Shown one piece after another: positions 17,644-26,137 of a stretch of 64,000 nucleotides of DNA. This stretch comes from Bog-159 sp049511415 (GTDB lineage Bacteria; Acidobacteriota; Terriglobia; Bryobacterales; Bryobacteraceae). A program made the position numbers and the translations under genes. The DNA lies in contig JBEKYC010000010.1 in assembly GCA_049511415.1 (NCBI GenBank), positions 62,001-126,000 on the forward strand. Reading direction: 5' to 3'. The first letter of the stretch is position 1; each line of letters opens with the position of its first letter. A model generated the notes under the pieces. That model was not told the origin of the DNA. It did not search any database and saw only the letters and a program-made list of their open reading frames with translations.

Positions 17644-18237
17644 TTAATATGCGACGCCGGCCGGAGCGAGGGCCGCGGCCGGTACTATTGCCGGAGCCGC
17701 TGCGGGAGTCGCCGAGTCCGCCACCGCCGTGCGGGCGTGGAAGTTCCGGATGAAATTCTGCCGCGGTAATTGGAAGAAGCTCATACTGTGCGACCTGGCG
17801 TCATCCAAGGCCCGCAGGTTGTCCCATTTGTCGTGCTCGATATGATACGCGGCGATTACGGCTCCCGTGCGATCGGCGCCGCGCCAGCAATGCACGAATA
17901 CCGGTCCCGAACCGCCATCTTCCAACTTGCTCAATATCTTGGCGATTTCAGCATCCGTGGGCGGCGTCAAGCCGGTCATCGGCACATTCAAATATGCCAT
18001 CCCGGCGTCTGAAACCGTACGTTCCTCGGCTCTGGACCGGTCGCCGGGTTCCCGGAGATCAATAACGATCTTCACGCCGAGTTTGGCGAGATACCGGAAG
18101 CCTTCGCTGGTCGGCTGGGCGCCGCGGTAGACATGCGCATCCACCCGATCAAAATTCTTGATCCCGGGGACCGTTTCGGCAAACACCGGCAGGCCGGCGA
18201 TTGCCAGGAAAAGGGGAAGACGGCTGGTAAGGGTCAT
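17644..18237 (-). CDS. Secreted tyrosine/dual-specificity phosphatase-like protein
   Basis: The 197-residue protein has a signal peptide (MTLTSRLPLFLAIAGLPVFA), then NFDRVDAHVYRGAQPTSEGFRYLAKLGVKIVIDLR, typical of plant/fungal-like DSPs and bacterial analogues, and the catalytic loop HCWRGADRTG matching HCx2GxxRT. The general acid is probably the Asp in the preceding loop. The C-terminus is an Ala/Pro-rich tail of about 25 residues. ATG 18237 follows AGGAAA and gives the signal peptide directly. It probably removes phosphate from a protein or phosphoinositol-like substrate outside the cytoplasm; the substrate is unknown. Confidence 0.85.
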   Translation of the reverse strand: MTLTSRLPLFLAIAGLPVFAETVPGIKNFDRVDAHVYRGAQPTSEGFRYLAKLGVKIVIDLREPGDRSRAEERTVSDAGMAYLNVPMTGLTPPTDAEIAKILSKLEDGGSGPVFVHCWRGADRTGAVIAAYHIEHDKWDNLRALDDARSHSMSFFQLPRQNFIRNFHARTAVADSATPAAAPAIVPAAALAPAGVAY

Positions 18238-18333
18238 GTATGTTTCCTGAGGTAACAAAGACGACTCTGCCACATTAGACGCAACCGGTAAGAGCGAGTT
18301 GCAGAATTCCGGAACCAGTCACAAGCTCTTCAC

Positions 18334-18378
18334 TTACCGGGACTTCTCCACCTGACGCCGCGACATCTTCTGTTCCAT
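18334..18378 (-). CDS. Possible 14-residue peptide
   Basis: MEQKMSRRQVEKSR is preceded by GGAGG six bases before the ATG. The ribosome site is better than those of most genes here, but the frame is so short that chance is a fair explanation. It lies 46 nt downstream of the GT2 gene. Confidence 0.25.
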   Translation of the reverse strand: MEQKMSRRQVEKSR

Positions 18379-18424
18379 GGCGCGCCTCCAGGTAGCGCAA
18401 CGGCGAGGCAGTAGTGTAAATCTA

Positions 18425-19573
18425 CTATTCGGCTGAGCGGCGCGGATGAGTGGCCTTCAGGCGATACCGGTTGCCGCGCCACTCGATCCGGTTGCCAAAC
18501 GCGGAAGCCAGCAGCACCGCCAACCAGATCCAGGTGGCCAGTGGGACCCAGGTCGCGTGTACCCAGGCGTGGCGGTCGAACCAGGCTTTGTACTCGGGCA
18601 GGGCGGCCTTGGCCAGAGTCGCGCGGTTGGCGCCTTTCAATAGGCCCGGCGAGAGTTGCGCCACCAGCATCCACTCGGCGCCGCGGCTGCCGTGTATCGA
18701 GGCGATCACGGCCGCCGCCATGCCGCCGCAATAAAAAATATGCGCCGCCAGCGCGGTCCACCAAAGCCGCGGGCGGTAAACCCGCGTGATGGTCAGTTGA
18801 CGGCGCGCCCATGAAAGGAACGCGCGCGCGCTGGTGCGGCCCGCCGAAACGGCCATCGCGCCCGGCGCGAATGCGATGCGCAAACCCGCGCGCCTTACGG
18901 CTTCGCTCAAGGCATAATCGTCGCTCACGGTGTCACGCCAGTAGTCCGGAACACCGGCAGCAAAGAATGTCTCACGGCGCATAGCCACGGACCCGCCCCA
19001 GGCGAACTCCGCCGCGCCCGAAATCATGCTTCCGCCGATCACCGCGTCCCACACGCCGCGCAGCAGCGACCAGAAATCCGGAGGCTCGGGGGCATACCAT
19101 CGGTAGCCCGTGCTGGCGCCCACCGCTTCATCGGCCAAAGGCGCGGACAATGCGCGCAGCCAGGTGCGCGAGACGCGCCCATCGGAATCCGCGAATGCCA
19201 GGATGCGCGAGTCCTTGCGCGCAAACCGCACCGCCGTGCGGAGGTTCAACACCTTCTCGCCCGTGCCCGGTTCCAGGCCATGCGCCAGCACGATCCGCGC
19301 CCGCGCCGGCAGAACACCCGCGGGAATATCCGCCGCGCCATGCGCCACCACGATTAATTCGTAATCGGGATAGTCCTGCCCGGCGAGCGCCGCCAGATTC
19401 TCGCGCAATCCGTCATCATCGCCTTTCACCGGAACGATCACCGTAGCGGGCGGCGGATTCTGCACCTGTTCCAAGAGCCGTTCGGCGACATACGCGGCGC
19501 GCTTGCGCTCACCGCGCAGGGAGTATAGCGCCAGCGCCAGAGCCGGACCCGCGAAAAACCAGAACCACCACAC
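18425..19573 (-). CDS. Family 2/21 glycosyltransferase (ceramide glucosyltransferase-like)
   Basis: The 382-residue protein begins with one membrane helix, continues with a GT-A domain (ATVIVPVKGDD, DSRILAFADSDGRVSRTWL as D and DxD-like residues, DTVSDDYALSEAV as the base, RRQLTITRVYRP as the Q/RxxRW-like motif), and ends with three or four helices. This matches the GT21/HpnI type that transfers sugar to a lipid acceptor at the membrane. The start is a GTG at 19573, 4 nt after the zinc-ribbon gene, so it is the last gene of a four-gene operon with patatin at its head. Confidence 0.85.
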   Translation of the reverse strand: MWWFWFFAGPALALALYSLRGERKRAAYVAERLLEQVQNPPPATVIVPVKGDDDGLRENLAALAGQDYPDYELIVVAHGAADIPAGVLPARARIVLAHGLEPGTGEKVLNLRTAVRFARKDSRILAFADSDGRVSRTWLRALSAPLADEAVGASTGYRWYAPEPPDFWSLLRGVWDAVIGGSMISGAAEFAWGGSVAMRRETFFAAGVPDYWRDTVSDDYALSEAVRRAGLRIAFAPGAMAVSAGRTSARAFLSWARRQLTITRVYRPRLWWTALAAHIFYCGGMAAAVIASIHGSRGAEWMLVAQLSPGLLKGANRATLAKAALPEYKAWFDRHAWVHATWVPLATWIWLAVLLASAFGNRIEWRGNRYRLKATHPRRSAE

Positions 19574-19577
19574 TCCG

Positions 19578-19985
19578 CTACTTATGGCCCTTGGCCTTAG
19601 CCTTAGCCTTAGCTTTGGCTTTCGCCTTCACGGCAGGCTTGGCTTTCTTCGGCTTCGCTTCTTCCACCGGTGGCTCGGGATCCTCTACCACTTCCTCCAA
19701 CTCGGGTTCGGCATCCACCGGCTCGGCATCCACTTCCACCGCCGCCGCCACCTCCGGAGCGCCCGGCGCAACCGTAGCCAGCACCTGGTTGAACAAGGCC
19801 TGCTTGCGCGCGTCCACTTTGGGCGGAGGCGGCAGCTCGTGCCGGTAATCGTGATCGTTGTGGCAGGTCCGGCAGCGCACCTTGGCGGGCTCGCCATTCA
19901 GCATGGATACAACCGCATGGTTCATGATGCGCTTGCACTTCACGCAATAATCGTCGATGATGTCGCCTAAACGAACTTCGCCCAT
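19578..19985 (-). CDS. Zinc-ribbon protein with Ala/Lys repeat tail
   Basis: The 135-residue protein has two zinc-binding pairs, CVKCKRIMNH and CRTCHNDH, within its first 45 residues, then an acidic Pro/Glu linker and a C-terminal (KA)n tail. The tail is written with tandem AAGGCT hexamers. The basic tail resembles those of H1-like or ribosome-associated proteins and may bind nucleic acid. I do not recognise a named family. It sits 12 nt after the preceding gene and 4 nt before the GT2 gene. Confidence 0.75.
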   Translation of the reverse strand: MGEVRLGDIIDDYCVKCKRIMNHAVVSMLNGEPAKVRCRTCHNDHDYRHELPPPPKVDARKQALFNQVLATVAPGAPEVAAAVEVDAEPVDAEPELEEVVEDPEPPVEEAKPKKAKPAVKAKAKAKAKAKAKGHK

Positions 19986-19997
19986 GCGATGGTCCTC

Positions 19998-20321
19998 CTA
20001 GACCTGCACTGTCTCCGCGGACTGCTCCGGCGGAATCTGCCCAGCGGCCTTCACTTCCGGGATCACCCAGCTTGCCGATTCGAACCCCACGTATTTGCAA
20101 ATGCGCAGAGCGCCGTCGCCGGCTTCCAGCAGATCGCCCACCGCCAGAGGATTCTCCGAAGCCCGCAAGCGGCTCCAGGCGTCGTACTCGCTTTCCGCCT
20201 GGATTTCGCCATCCGGTTCGTAATCCCTGGCCTTTACACTGGCCGCCCCTGACACGTGCGGCGCCCAGCGGAACTGCTGGCGCGGGGCATCCTTCATCCG
20301 GTACACCCGATATGTCGGCAT
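19998..20321 (-). CDS. Conserved hypothetical protein, 107 residues
   Basis: It begins MPTYRVYRMKDAPRQQFRWAPH and ends with a short acidic tail. No transmembrane segment, signal peptide or known motif is visible; ESEYDAWSRLRASENPLAVGDLLE may be a dimerising helix. It is spaced 12 nt from both neighbours in the patatin-GT2 operon. A TAAAAT hexamer lies 9 nt before the start. Confidence 0.7.
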   Translation of the reverse strand: MPTYRVYRMKDAPRQQFRWAPHVSGAASVKARDYEPDGEIQAESEYDAWSRLRASENPLAVGDLLEAGDGALRICKYVGFESASWVIPEVKAAGQIPPEQSAETVQV

Positions 20322-20333
20322 GGAAAACCCATT

Positions 20334-21107
20334 TTAAACGAAACGGCTCTCCGTGGCTGCGAATTCTGGACCGCGCATCAGCGCTTCGGCATCCGCCTGC
20401 CCCCGATCGATCCAGCGCCGGATGTTTTCCGGCTCCCAGGTGATGGCGTCGTGCAGCCCGCCCAGCACCCGCGGCGGACCCAGGCGCAACATCTCCACGC
20501 CGGTGATCTTCGGTTCGCGCGGCGCCAGCAATCGCACCATGCGCACCGAAGCCCGCAGGGCATTCAACGGCATGCTGGGCAGCACATTCACCGCGATCAC
20601 CCGTTCCACGCCGAAAGCCGGCGCCGCCCACACCGGCAGCACGCTCAGCAACCCGCCATCGCAATAGAGCCGCCCGTCGATGTGCACCGGCGGATAACCC
20701 GTGGGAATAGCGCACGAGGCGACGATGTGCTGCCACGTGATATGCGGCGTCCGGACCGTTTCCAGCCGCAATTGCGGCAGGCGCGTCACCGTCAGCACGA
20801 ACGGCACGCGCGGCGTGTAAGTGGAAGTAAGCTCCCGCGCCATCTCCGCCAGCGGGCCGGGATCGAAGATGGACCGCCATCGCTGCGGCGCCGGCCGCTT
20901 CCGCATCAGCGTGCCGCAGCGCGGATCCAGCCATAGCCGAGTCAGGTCTTCGCCCGTAATGCCCGACGCTATAGCCCAGCCATTAATGGACCCTGCCGAC
21001 GAGCCAATCACCACATCGGGCCGCAGAGCCTTCTCCAAGGCATTCCACACGCCCGCCTGATAGGCGCCGAACATGCCTCCGGCGGATAACACCAGCGCGG
21101 TTTTCAC
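20334..21107 (-). CDS. Patatin-like phospholipase
   Basis: The 257-residue protein carries the patatin catalytic set: LVLSAGGMFGAYQAGVW (oxyanion region), nucleophile GSSAG, and the aspartate of the dyad in YCDGGLLS. It has no signal peptide and is probably cytoplasmic or membrane-associated, hydrolysing acyl lipids. The start is GTG 21107, with TACCAT seven bases before it, in a 54-bp space shared with a divergent gene. It heads an operon that ends with a lipid-type glycosyltransferase, which suggests a common role in lipid remodelling. Confidence 0.9.
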   Translation of the reverse strand: MKTALVLSAGGMFGAYQAGVWNALEKALRPDVVIGSSAGSINGWAIASGITGEDLTRLWLDPRCGTLMRKRPAPQRWRSIFDPGPLAEMARELTSTYTPRVPFVLTVTRLPQLRLETVRTPHITWQHIVASCAIPTGYPPVHIDGRLYCDGGLLSVLPVWAAPAFGVERVIAVNVLPSMPLNALRASVRMVRLLAPREPKITGVEMLRLGPPRVLGGLHDAITWEPENIRRWIDRGQADAEALMRGPEFAATESRFV

Positions 21108-21114
21108 ATCTTTT

Positions 21115-21120
21115 ATGGTA
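21115..21120 (-). promoter_or_regulatory. -10-like element for the patatin gene
   Basis: TACCAT with a 7-nt spacer to GTG 21107; a leaderless geometry. Confidence 0.4.
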
Positions 21121-21149
21121 ACTGAGTCCGCGGTTCCACTTGTCTGGAC

Positions 21150-21155
21150 GATACT
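21150..21155 (+). promoter_or_regulatory. -10-like element for the 177-residue protein gene
   Basis: GATACT with a 6-nt spacer to ATG 21162, divergent from the patatin element. Confidence 0.4.
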
Positions 21156-21161
21156 GTCTAT

Positions 21162-21695
21162 ATGATCGTAGAACCGCCCGGCCTGGACCCTGCGGCTTAT
21201 ACCGCCGAAGTCTCCGCTATCCTGGCCCTCGATGGCGATGGCCGCCGTCCTATGCCCCTGGTCATGGAACGCTGTCTATCCGAACCGGCCCGCGCCCGCC
21301 TGCGCGGCGCACCCGCGCGCCAACTGTTTCCCGGCGCCCGTGCGCCCGAAGCCGCCATGGCCGGCCTGTTTGTCTACCTTGGCTGTTTCGACGAAGCCCA
21401 CGGCATCGCGCAGGATATCGCCACACCCGAAGGCAGCTACTGGCACGCCATCGTGCATCGCCAGGAGCCGGATGCGGACAACGCCTCGTATTGGTTCCGG
21501 CGCGTTGGCAGGCATCCGATCTTTCCCGCCTTGGCACGTGCCGCCGGAGTTCCGAACGCCTGGGACCCGTTCGCCTTCATCGCCCAATGCGAGGCGGCGC
21601 GCCGCAGCCCCGGTGCGGAACTGGAGACCCAAGCCCGCGCCCTGCAGTTGCTGGAGTGGCAGCTTCTGTTCGATTATTGCGCGCGTCCGGCGTAG
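21162..21695 (+). CDS. Conserved hypothetical protein, 177 residues
   Basis: The protein is soluble and mostly helical, with the central segment GLFVYLGCFDEAHGIAQDIATPEGSYWHAIVHRQEPDADNASYWFRRVGRHPIFPAL. That histidine-rich block resembles annotated acidobacterial hypothetical proteins; I do not know a function. It is divergent from the patatin gene and its 3' end overlaps the convergent sigma factor gene by 22 nt. Confidence 0.8.
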   Translation: MIVEPPGLDPAAYTAEVSAILALDGDGRRPMPLVMERCLSEPARARLRGAPARQLFPGARAPEAAMAGLFVYLGCFDEAHGIAQDIATPEGSYWHAIVHRQEPDADNASYWFRRVGRHPIFPALARAAGVPNAWDPFAFIAQCEAARRSPGAELETQARALQLLEWQLLFDYCARPA

Positions 21696-22318
21696 GATAA
21701 CTCGCCCGCAGGACGGTTTTGCCACAGCGGACGGATGGTGATCTTGCGCTGGCCTCTCTCCGCGAATCGGTTCTTGGCCCGATTCTTCAGCAGACGATAC
21801 TGCGTCTCCGTCAAGTGCATCTCCCGGCAGATGCGCTCCGGACTCTGCTCCTGCAGATAGAACCGAACCAGCACCTCGCGATCATTGGGCGGCATGCCCT
21901 GCAGTACCTCGCGGGCGATCTCTTCCCGCTGCCGCTCTTCCAGCAACTGGTCCGCGGCTGCCCGGCGGTCCCGAAGCAGATAGTCCGTGGCGTCCACCAT
22001 CCGGTTCCGGCGGAATACCTCCTGTTCGATGTATTCCGCCACGCGCCGCATGGCCACCGTCCGGATGAATCCCATCAACCGCTCCGGGTCGCGCAGCACG
22101 CCTTTACGAATGGCTTCGATGGTGATGATGAAACTCGTGTGCAGTTCATCGTCCACCGCGTTGAGGTCGCGCAGCCGCCGGATCATCAGAAACCGCACGC
22201 CCGTGGAGAAAATCCGGTAAAGTTCCGCTTCTGCCTCCGGGTCGCCATTCCTGATGCGGCCTACCAGTTCGGCGGCGCTGAAATTCCGAGTGGAGCAATC
22301 GGTTGACTTGGGTTGCAT
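21674..22318 (-). CDS. RNA polymerase sigma factor, ECF type
   Basis: The 214-residue protein has sigma region 2 (LYRIFSTGVRFLMIRRL with DELHTSFIITIEAI and ERLMGFIRTVAMRRVAEYIE) and region 4 (MPPNDREVLVRFYLQEQSPERICREMHLTETQYRLLKNRAKNRFAER). There is no region 3. No anti-sigma gene is adjacent, so control must lie elsewhere. The 233-bp divergent space to the NUDIX gene is moderately AT-rich and probably carries the promoter. Confidence 0.88.
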   Translation of the reverse strand: MQPKSTDCSTRNFSAAELVGRIRNGDPEAEAELYRIFSTGVRFLMIRRLRDLNAVDDELHTSFIITIEAIRKGVLRDPERLMGFIRTVAMRRVAEYIEQEVFRRNRMVDATDYLLRDRRAAADQLLEERQREEIAREVLQGMPPNDREVLVRFYLQEQSPERICREMHLTETQYRLLKNRAKNRFAERGQRKITIRPLWQNRPAGELSYAGRAQ

Positions 22319-22539
22319 GTGGTCGCCCTTAATGCATGTGACCGACCAACTAGTGTGTTCGCCTTAGAACTTTATAAGTCAAGCAGGAATAAGCGCATAA
22401 GCAGCCAATGACCCAAAAGATATATAGGCGGCCCATCACCCTAACTCTGGGTTATATCGCACAGCCGGACGCAAAGGGATATTGCCTACGTATCCCATTC
22501 GGGAAGGACCCTTGCGGTACTGCCGGTTAGCTTCCGAGC

Positions 22540-22545
22540 CATAAT
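22540..22545 (+). promoter_or_regulatory. -10 element for the NUDIX gene
   Basis: CATAAT with a 6-nt spacer to ATG 22552; a leaderless geometry. Confidence 0.5.
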
Positions 22546-22551
22546 CTAAAC

Positions 22552-23103
22552 ATGATCCAGCCTGCCGCCGTTAGCTCCCTCTTAGGCCCCTTCGATCCCG
22601 CCGGCGACGGTGAGGCCGCCAAAAGCAAAGAGCTGGTGCTGGCTCTTCTGCGTTCCTCCGAAGCCCCTTTCTCGCGGCGCCAATTCGCTCCGGGACACAT
22701 CACCTGCTCGGGCCTGGTCCTTGGCCCCGCCCGCGACCGCATTCTGTTGGTGCTCCACCGCCGCCTGCAGCGCTGGCTGCTCCCCGGCGGCCACGTCGAG
22801 CCGGAAGATGCCGCCATCGGCGATGCCGGGCGCCGCGAAGTAGTCGAGGAGACCGGCGCCATCCTGGTGGCGGATTCCAACCCGCTTCTGATCGGCGTGG
22901 ATGTGCATGGCATCCCGCCGCGCCGGGACGAACCGTTCCATCTGCACCACGACCTCGCCTTCCGGTTTCAGGCCCTCTCCGCGGACTTTCACATCTCCGA
23001 AGAAGTCCGCGAAGTTGCCTGGTGCCCCATCGCGGAGTTTGACCGCTACGAATTGCCCGGAAATATCCGCCGTGGCTACGCGCGCGCCATGGCGCATCCC
23101 TAG
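22552..23103 (+). CDS. NUDIX hydrolase
   Basis: The 183-residue protein holds the Nudix box in GGHVEPEDAAIGDAGRREVVEETG, in the GHVEP form with one extra residue before REVxEE. Nudix enzymes hydrolyse nucleoside-diphosphate compounds; the GGHVEP start and histidine-rich DLAFRFQAL segment fit the small cytoplasmic MutT-like group. The substrate is not readable. It is monocistronic or leads into the ABC exporter 49 nt downstream. Confidence 0.9.
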   Translation: MIQPAAVSSLLGPFDPAGDGEAAKSKELVLALLRSSEAPFSRRQFAPGHITCSGLVLGPARDRILLVLHRRLQRWLLPGGHVEPEDAAIGDAGRREVVEETGAILVADSNPLLIGVDVHGIPPRRDEPFHLHHDLAFRFQALSADFHISEEVREVAWCPIAEFDRYELPGNIRRGYARAMAHP

Positions 23104-23152
23104 CCGGTTTACCGGCTATTCCCAGTCCTTAGTCCGTGCGAAACTGATTACA

Positions 23153-25042
23153 GTGCCCTCAGACCTGAGCAAGCTTCCCAAGTCCGAACGGCTGCGCGCG
23201 CTGTGGCCCGATATCAAGGAACTGATTCACCCACGCCGCGGCCTGCTGGCCTTCGGCATGGTTCTGATGGCCATCAATCGTGTCTCCGGGCTGCTACTCC
23301 CGTTCTCCACCAAGATTCTGGTCGACAATATTATCGGCAAGCGGCATTACGGCTTACTCCAGCCCTTGATCCTGGCCGTGGTCGCAGCCACCATGGTGCA
23401 GGGCGTGACATCTTTCGGTCTCACGCAGCTGCTTTCCAAAGCCGCGCAGCGCCTGATCGCCGAACTCCGCCGCAAGGTGCAGATGCACGTGGGCCGTCTG
23501 CCGGTTTCCTATTACGACGCCAACAAGAGCGGCATGCTGGTTTCCCGCATCATGAGCGACGTGGAAGGCGTCCGCAATTTGATCGGCACCGGGCTGGTGG
23601 AATTCGTCGGGGGACTGCTGACCGCCGTGCTCGCCTTGGGCGTGCTGCTGTACCTTAGCCCGTCCATGACCGGCGTGGCCTTGGGCGCGGTCCTCGCCTT
23701 CGGATTGGCCTTGCGCAAAGCTTTCGGCGTGATGCGGCCCATCTTCCGCGAGCGCGGCAAGATCAACGCCGAAGTCGCCGGACGCCTGACCGAATCGCTG
23801 GGCGGCGTACGCGTGGTCAAGGGCTATCATGCCGAGGCCGCCGAGGCGGAAGTATTCTCCGGCGGAGTCCAGCGCCTGCTCGACAACGTGATGAAGAGTC
23901 TCACCTCCACGTCGCTGATGAGCCTGGGCGCCACGCTCATGATGGGCATCCTGGGCGCGCTGGTCATGTATCTGGGCGCGCGCCAGATGATCGCGCACAC
24001 TCTCACGCTCGGCGATTTCGTCACCTTCATCATGTTCCTGGCCTTCCTGATCGGACCCGTTTTCCAGATCGTCGGCATCGGCACCCAAATCAGCGAAGCG
24101 CTGGCCGGCCTGGAGCGCACGCGCGAAGTGCTGCGCGAACGGCCCGAGGATGAAGATCCCCGCCGCCGGGTTGCCGCCGGACCCATCCGCGGCGAAGTGG
24201 CCTTCGACCATGTGGACTTCGCCTATGACGAGGGCAAGACCGTGCTCAAGGATGTCTCGTTCCGTTCCGCGCCCGACACCGTCACCGCGCTGGTGGGGCC
24301 ATCCGGCTCCGGCAAGTCCACCATCATCGGATTGATCGCCGCTTTCTATACGCCGCGATCCGGAACCATCTATATCGACGGCGTGGATCTTTCCACGGTG
24401 CGTCTCGAATCCTATCGCACGCAGCTTGGCGTCGTCTTTCAGGATACGTTTCTCTTCGACGGCACCATTCGCGAGAACGTGGCATTTTCCCGCCCCAAAG
24501 CCACCGAAGTCCAGATCCGCGAGGCCTGCCGCATCGCCCGCGTCGACGAATTCGCCGAATCGTTCGAGAAGGGCTACGACACCATCGTGGGCGAGCGCGG
24601 CGTCAAGTTATCCGGAGGCCAGCGCCAGCGTGTTTCCATCGCTCGCGCCATCCTGGCCGATCCCGCGATTCTGATTCTCGACGAAGCCACCTCCAGCCTC
24701 GATTCGGAATCGGAAGCCTTGATTCAGGAAGGCCTGTCGTACCTGATGCGCGGCCGCACCACCTTCGTCATCGCGCATCGCCTCTCCACCATCCGCCGCG
24801 CCGACCAGATCCTGGTGGTGGAAGCCGGACGCATCGTGGAGCGCGGCCGCCACGAATCCCTATATAAGCTGAACGGCCGGTACTACGATCTCTACACCCG
24901 CCAGCACGGCGTGCAAACCAACCTGTTCCTGGCGCCCGGGGAAGGCGAGGAACAACCTTCCGCCACGGATGCGAACGGCGCAGCCCCTGCGCGCGCCGGC
25001 GGCAACCCGTTGTCCGACGCCGTGCGCCTGATTCGCGGCTAG
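23153..25042 (+). CDS. ABC exporter, fused permease and ATPase (MsbA/MDR-type)
   Basis: The 629-residue half-transporter has six membrane helices (residues about 40-320), then an ATPase domain with Walker A GPSGSGKST, Q-loop VVFQDTFLFDGTIREN, signature LSGGQRQRVSIARAI, Walker B AILILDEATSSLD and H-loop VIAHRLST. It works as a homodimer exporting lipids or drugs. GTG 23153 gives a normal N-terminus (VPSDLSKLPKSERL); longer frames upstream run through the NUDIX gene. The C-terminus carries a poorly conserved acidic tail. Confidence 0.93.
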   Translation: MPSDLSKLPKSERLRALWPDIKELIHPRRGLLAFGMVLMAINRVSGLLLPFSTKILVDNIIGKRHYGLLQPLILAVVAATMVQGVTSFGLTQLLSKAAQRLIAELRRKVQMHVGRLPVSYYDANKSGMLVSRIMSDVEGVRNLIGTGLVEFVGGLLTAVLALGVLLYLSPSMTGVALGAVLAFGLALRKAFGVMRPIFRERGKINAEVAGRLTESLGGVRVVKGYHAEAAEAEVFSGGVQRLLDNVMKSLTSTSLMSLGATLMMGILGALVMYLGARQMIAHTLTLGDFVTFIMFLAFLIGPVFQIVGIGTQISEALAGLERTREVLRERPEDEDPRRRVAAGPIRGEVAFDHVDFAYDEGKTVLKDVSFRSAPDTVTALVGPSGSGKSTIIGLIAAFYTPRSGTIYIDGVDLSTVRLESYRTQLGVVFQDTFLFDGTIRENVAFSRPKATEVQIREACRIARVDEFAESFEKGYDTIVGERGVKLSGGQRQRVSIARAILADPAILILDEATSSLDSESEALIQEGLSYLMRGRTTFVIAHRLSTIRRADQILVVEAGRIVERGRHESLYKLNGRYYDLYTRQHGVQTNLFLAPGEGEEQPSATDANGAAPARAGGNPLSDAVRLIRG

Positions 25043-25055
25043 TCCGCCCGATCGT

Positions 25056-26102
25056 ATGTCCGAGCCACTCCAAGACATGGTGAAACGGGCGCATGCGCTC
25101 GAGGAGGAGGGACAACTCCACGCCGCGCTCGACCTATGGAGGAAAATCGTACAGGTTGCTCCGACGGCCATCATGTTTTGCAGCCTGGGTTCCGCCGCGC
25201 GCGACCTGGGCGAACTGGAGGAAGCCGAGCAAAACCTGCGCCAGGCGATCCAACTCGATCCCACTTTCTGGCTGCCGCATCTGATGCTGGCGACGGTCTT
25301 GGTCCACGGCGCGCGTTGGGACGAGGCCGAAGCCTCCGCCCGCTTGTCCAATCGTCTGCACGAATCGGCGGCCGCGTGCTGCCTCCTGGGCGTCGCGCTG
25401 GATTGCCTCGACCGGAAACAGGAGGCCCGCCAGAGCTATCTGCGTGGCCTGGAAATCGACCCGGAGTACGAAGAGATCTACGCCAACATGGGCGAGCTGG
25501 TCCGCGATTCTAATCCTGTCGAAGCCGAAGAGCTGTTCTCCAAAGCCATCGACCTCGACCCGCACTACGCCCGAGTGCATCGCGAAATGGGGGCCTTGCT
25601 GCTCAGCATCGATTTCTCGCCGGAGATTGAGTATCATCTGCGCCGCGCCATAGAGATCGATCCCGCCGATATGTGGGCTCACGTCTATCTCGCTAACTAC
25701 CTCTGGAGGGTGAAGGAGATTCCCGCCGCAATCATAGAATGCGAGTGGGCCCACTATGCCCAGCCGGAGTCGCCTCTACCGCTCTGGTATTTGGGAAATC
25801 TATACCAGGCCAGGCAGGAATGGGCCAGGGCCGAGTCCTTCTATCAACGCGCTTTGGCCATCGCGCCGGACGATTTCAACACCAACAAGAGCATGGGCCG
25901 CATGTTTTTGAACATGGGGCGGATCGAGCAGGCCCGCGTCTATCTGGAACGCACGCTCCTTATGAATCCGGACGACCGGCGCGCCCAGGAGTTGCTGGAG
26001 CGGGCCACGCCCGAGTATGACGGTTTACCGAAGAGACTGGTCCGCCGTTTGCAACGCCACCAGAACCGTTGGGAACGCCGCCGGGACCCAGGCAAACCCT
26101 GA
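25056..26102 (+). CDS. TPR repeat protein
   Basis: The 348-residue protein contains about nine tetratricopeptide repeats, with typical LGxAxxxLGxxEEAxxxYxxAIxLDP spacing (for example ALDLWRKIVQVAPTA and EELFSKAIDLDPHYARVHREMG). No signal peptide is present, so it is cytoplasmic and probably a scaffold. It follows the ABC exporter gene by 13 nt and may be co-transcribed with it. Confidence 0.88.
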   Translation: MSEPLQDMVKRAHALEEEGQLHAALDLWRKIVQVAPTAIMFCSLGSAARDLGELEEAEQNLRQAIQLDPTFWLPHLMLATVLVHGARWDEAEASARLSNRLHESAAACCLLGVALDCLDRKQEARQSYLRGLEIDPEYEEIYANMGELVRDSNPVEAEELFSKAIDLDPHYARVHREMGALLLSIDFSPEIEYHLRRAIEIDPADMWAHVYLANYLWRVKEIPAAIIECEWAHYAQPESPLPLWYLGNLYQARQEWARAESFYQRALAIAPDDFNTNKSMGRMFLNMGRIEQARVYLERTLLMNPDDRRAQELLERATPEYDGLPKRLVRRLQRHQNRWERRRDPGKP

Positions 26103-26125
26103 CCGCGGGCGCCCCCAAGCATTGT

Positions 26126-26131
26126 TAACAT
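26126..26131 (+). promoter_or_regulatory. -10-like element for the lactonase gene
   Basis: TAACAT with a 6-nt spacer to ATG 26138; a weak match alone, but the spacing is the recurrent one of this window. Confidence 0.35.
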
Positions 26132-26137
26132 GAACCC

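Noticed and set aside
16528..17769. 413-codon open frame opposite thiC
   Set aside because: It is antisense to the well-supported thiC and His/Arg-rich in a way typical of GC-rich complementary strands.
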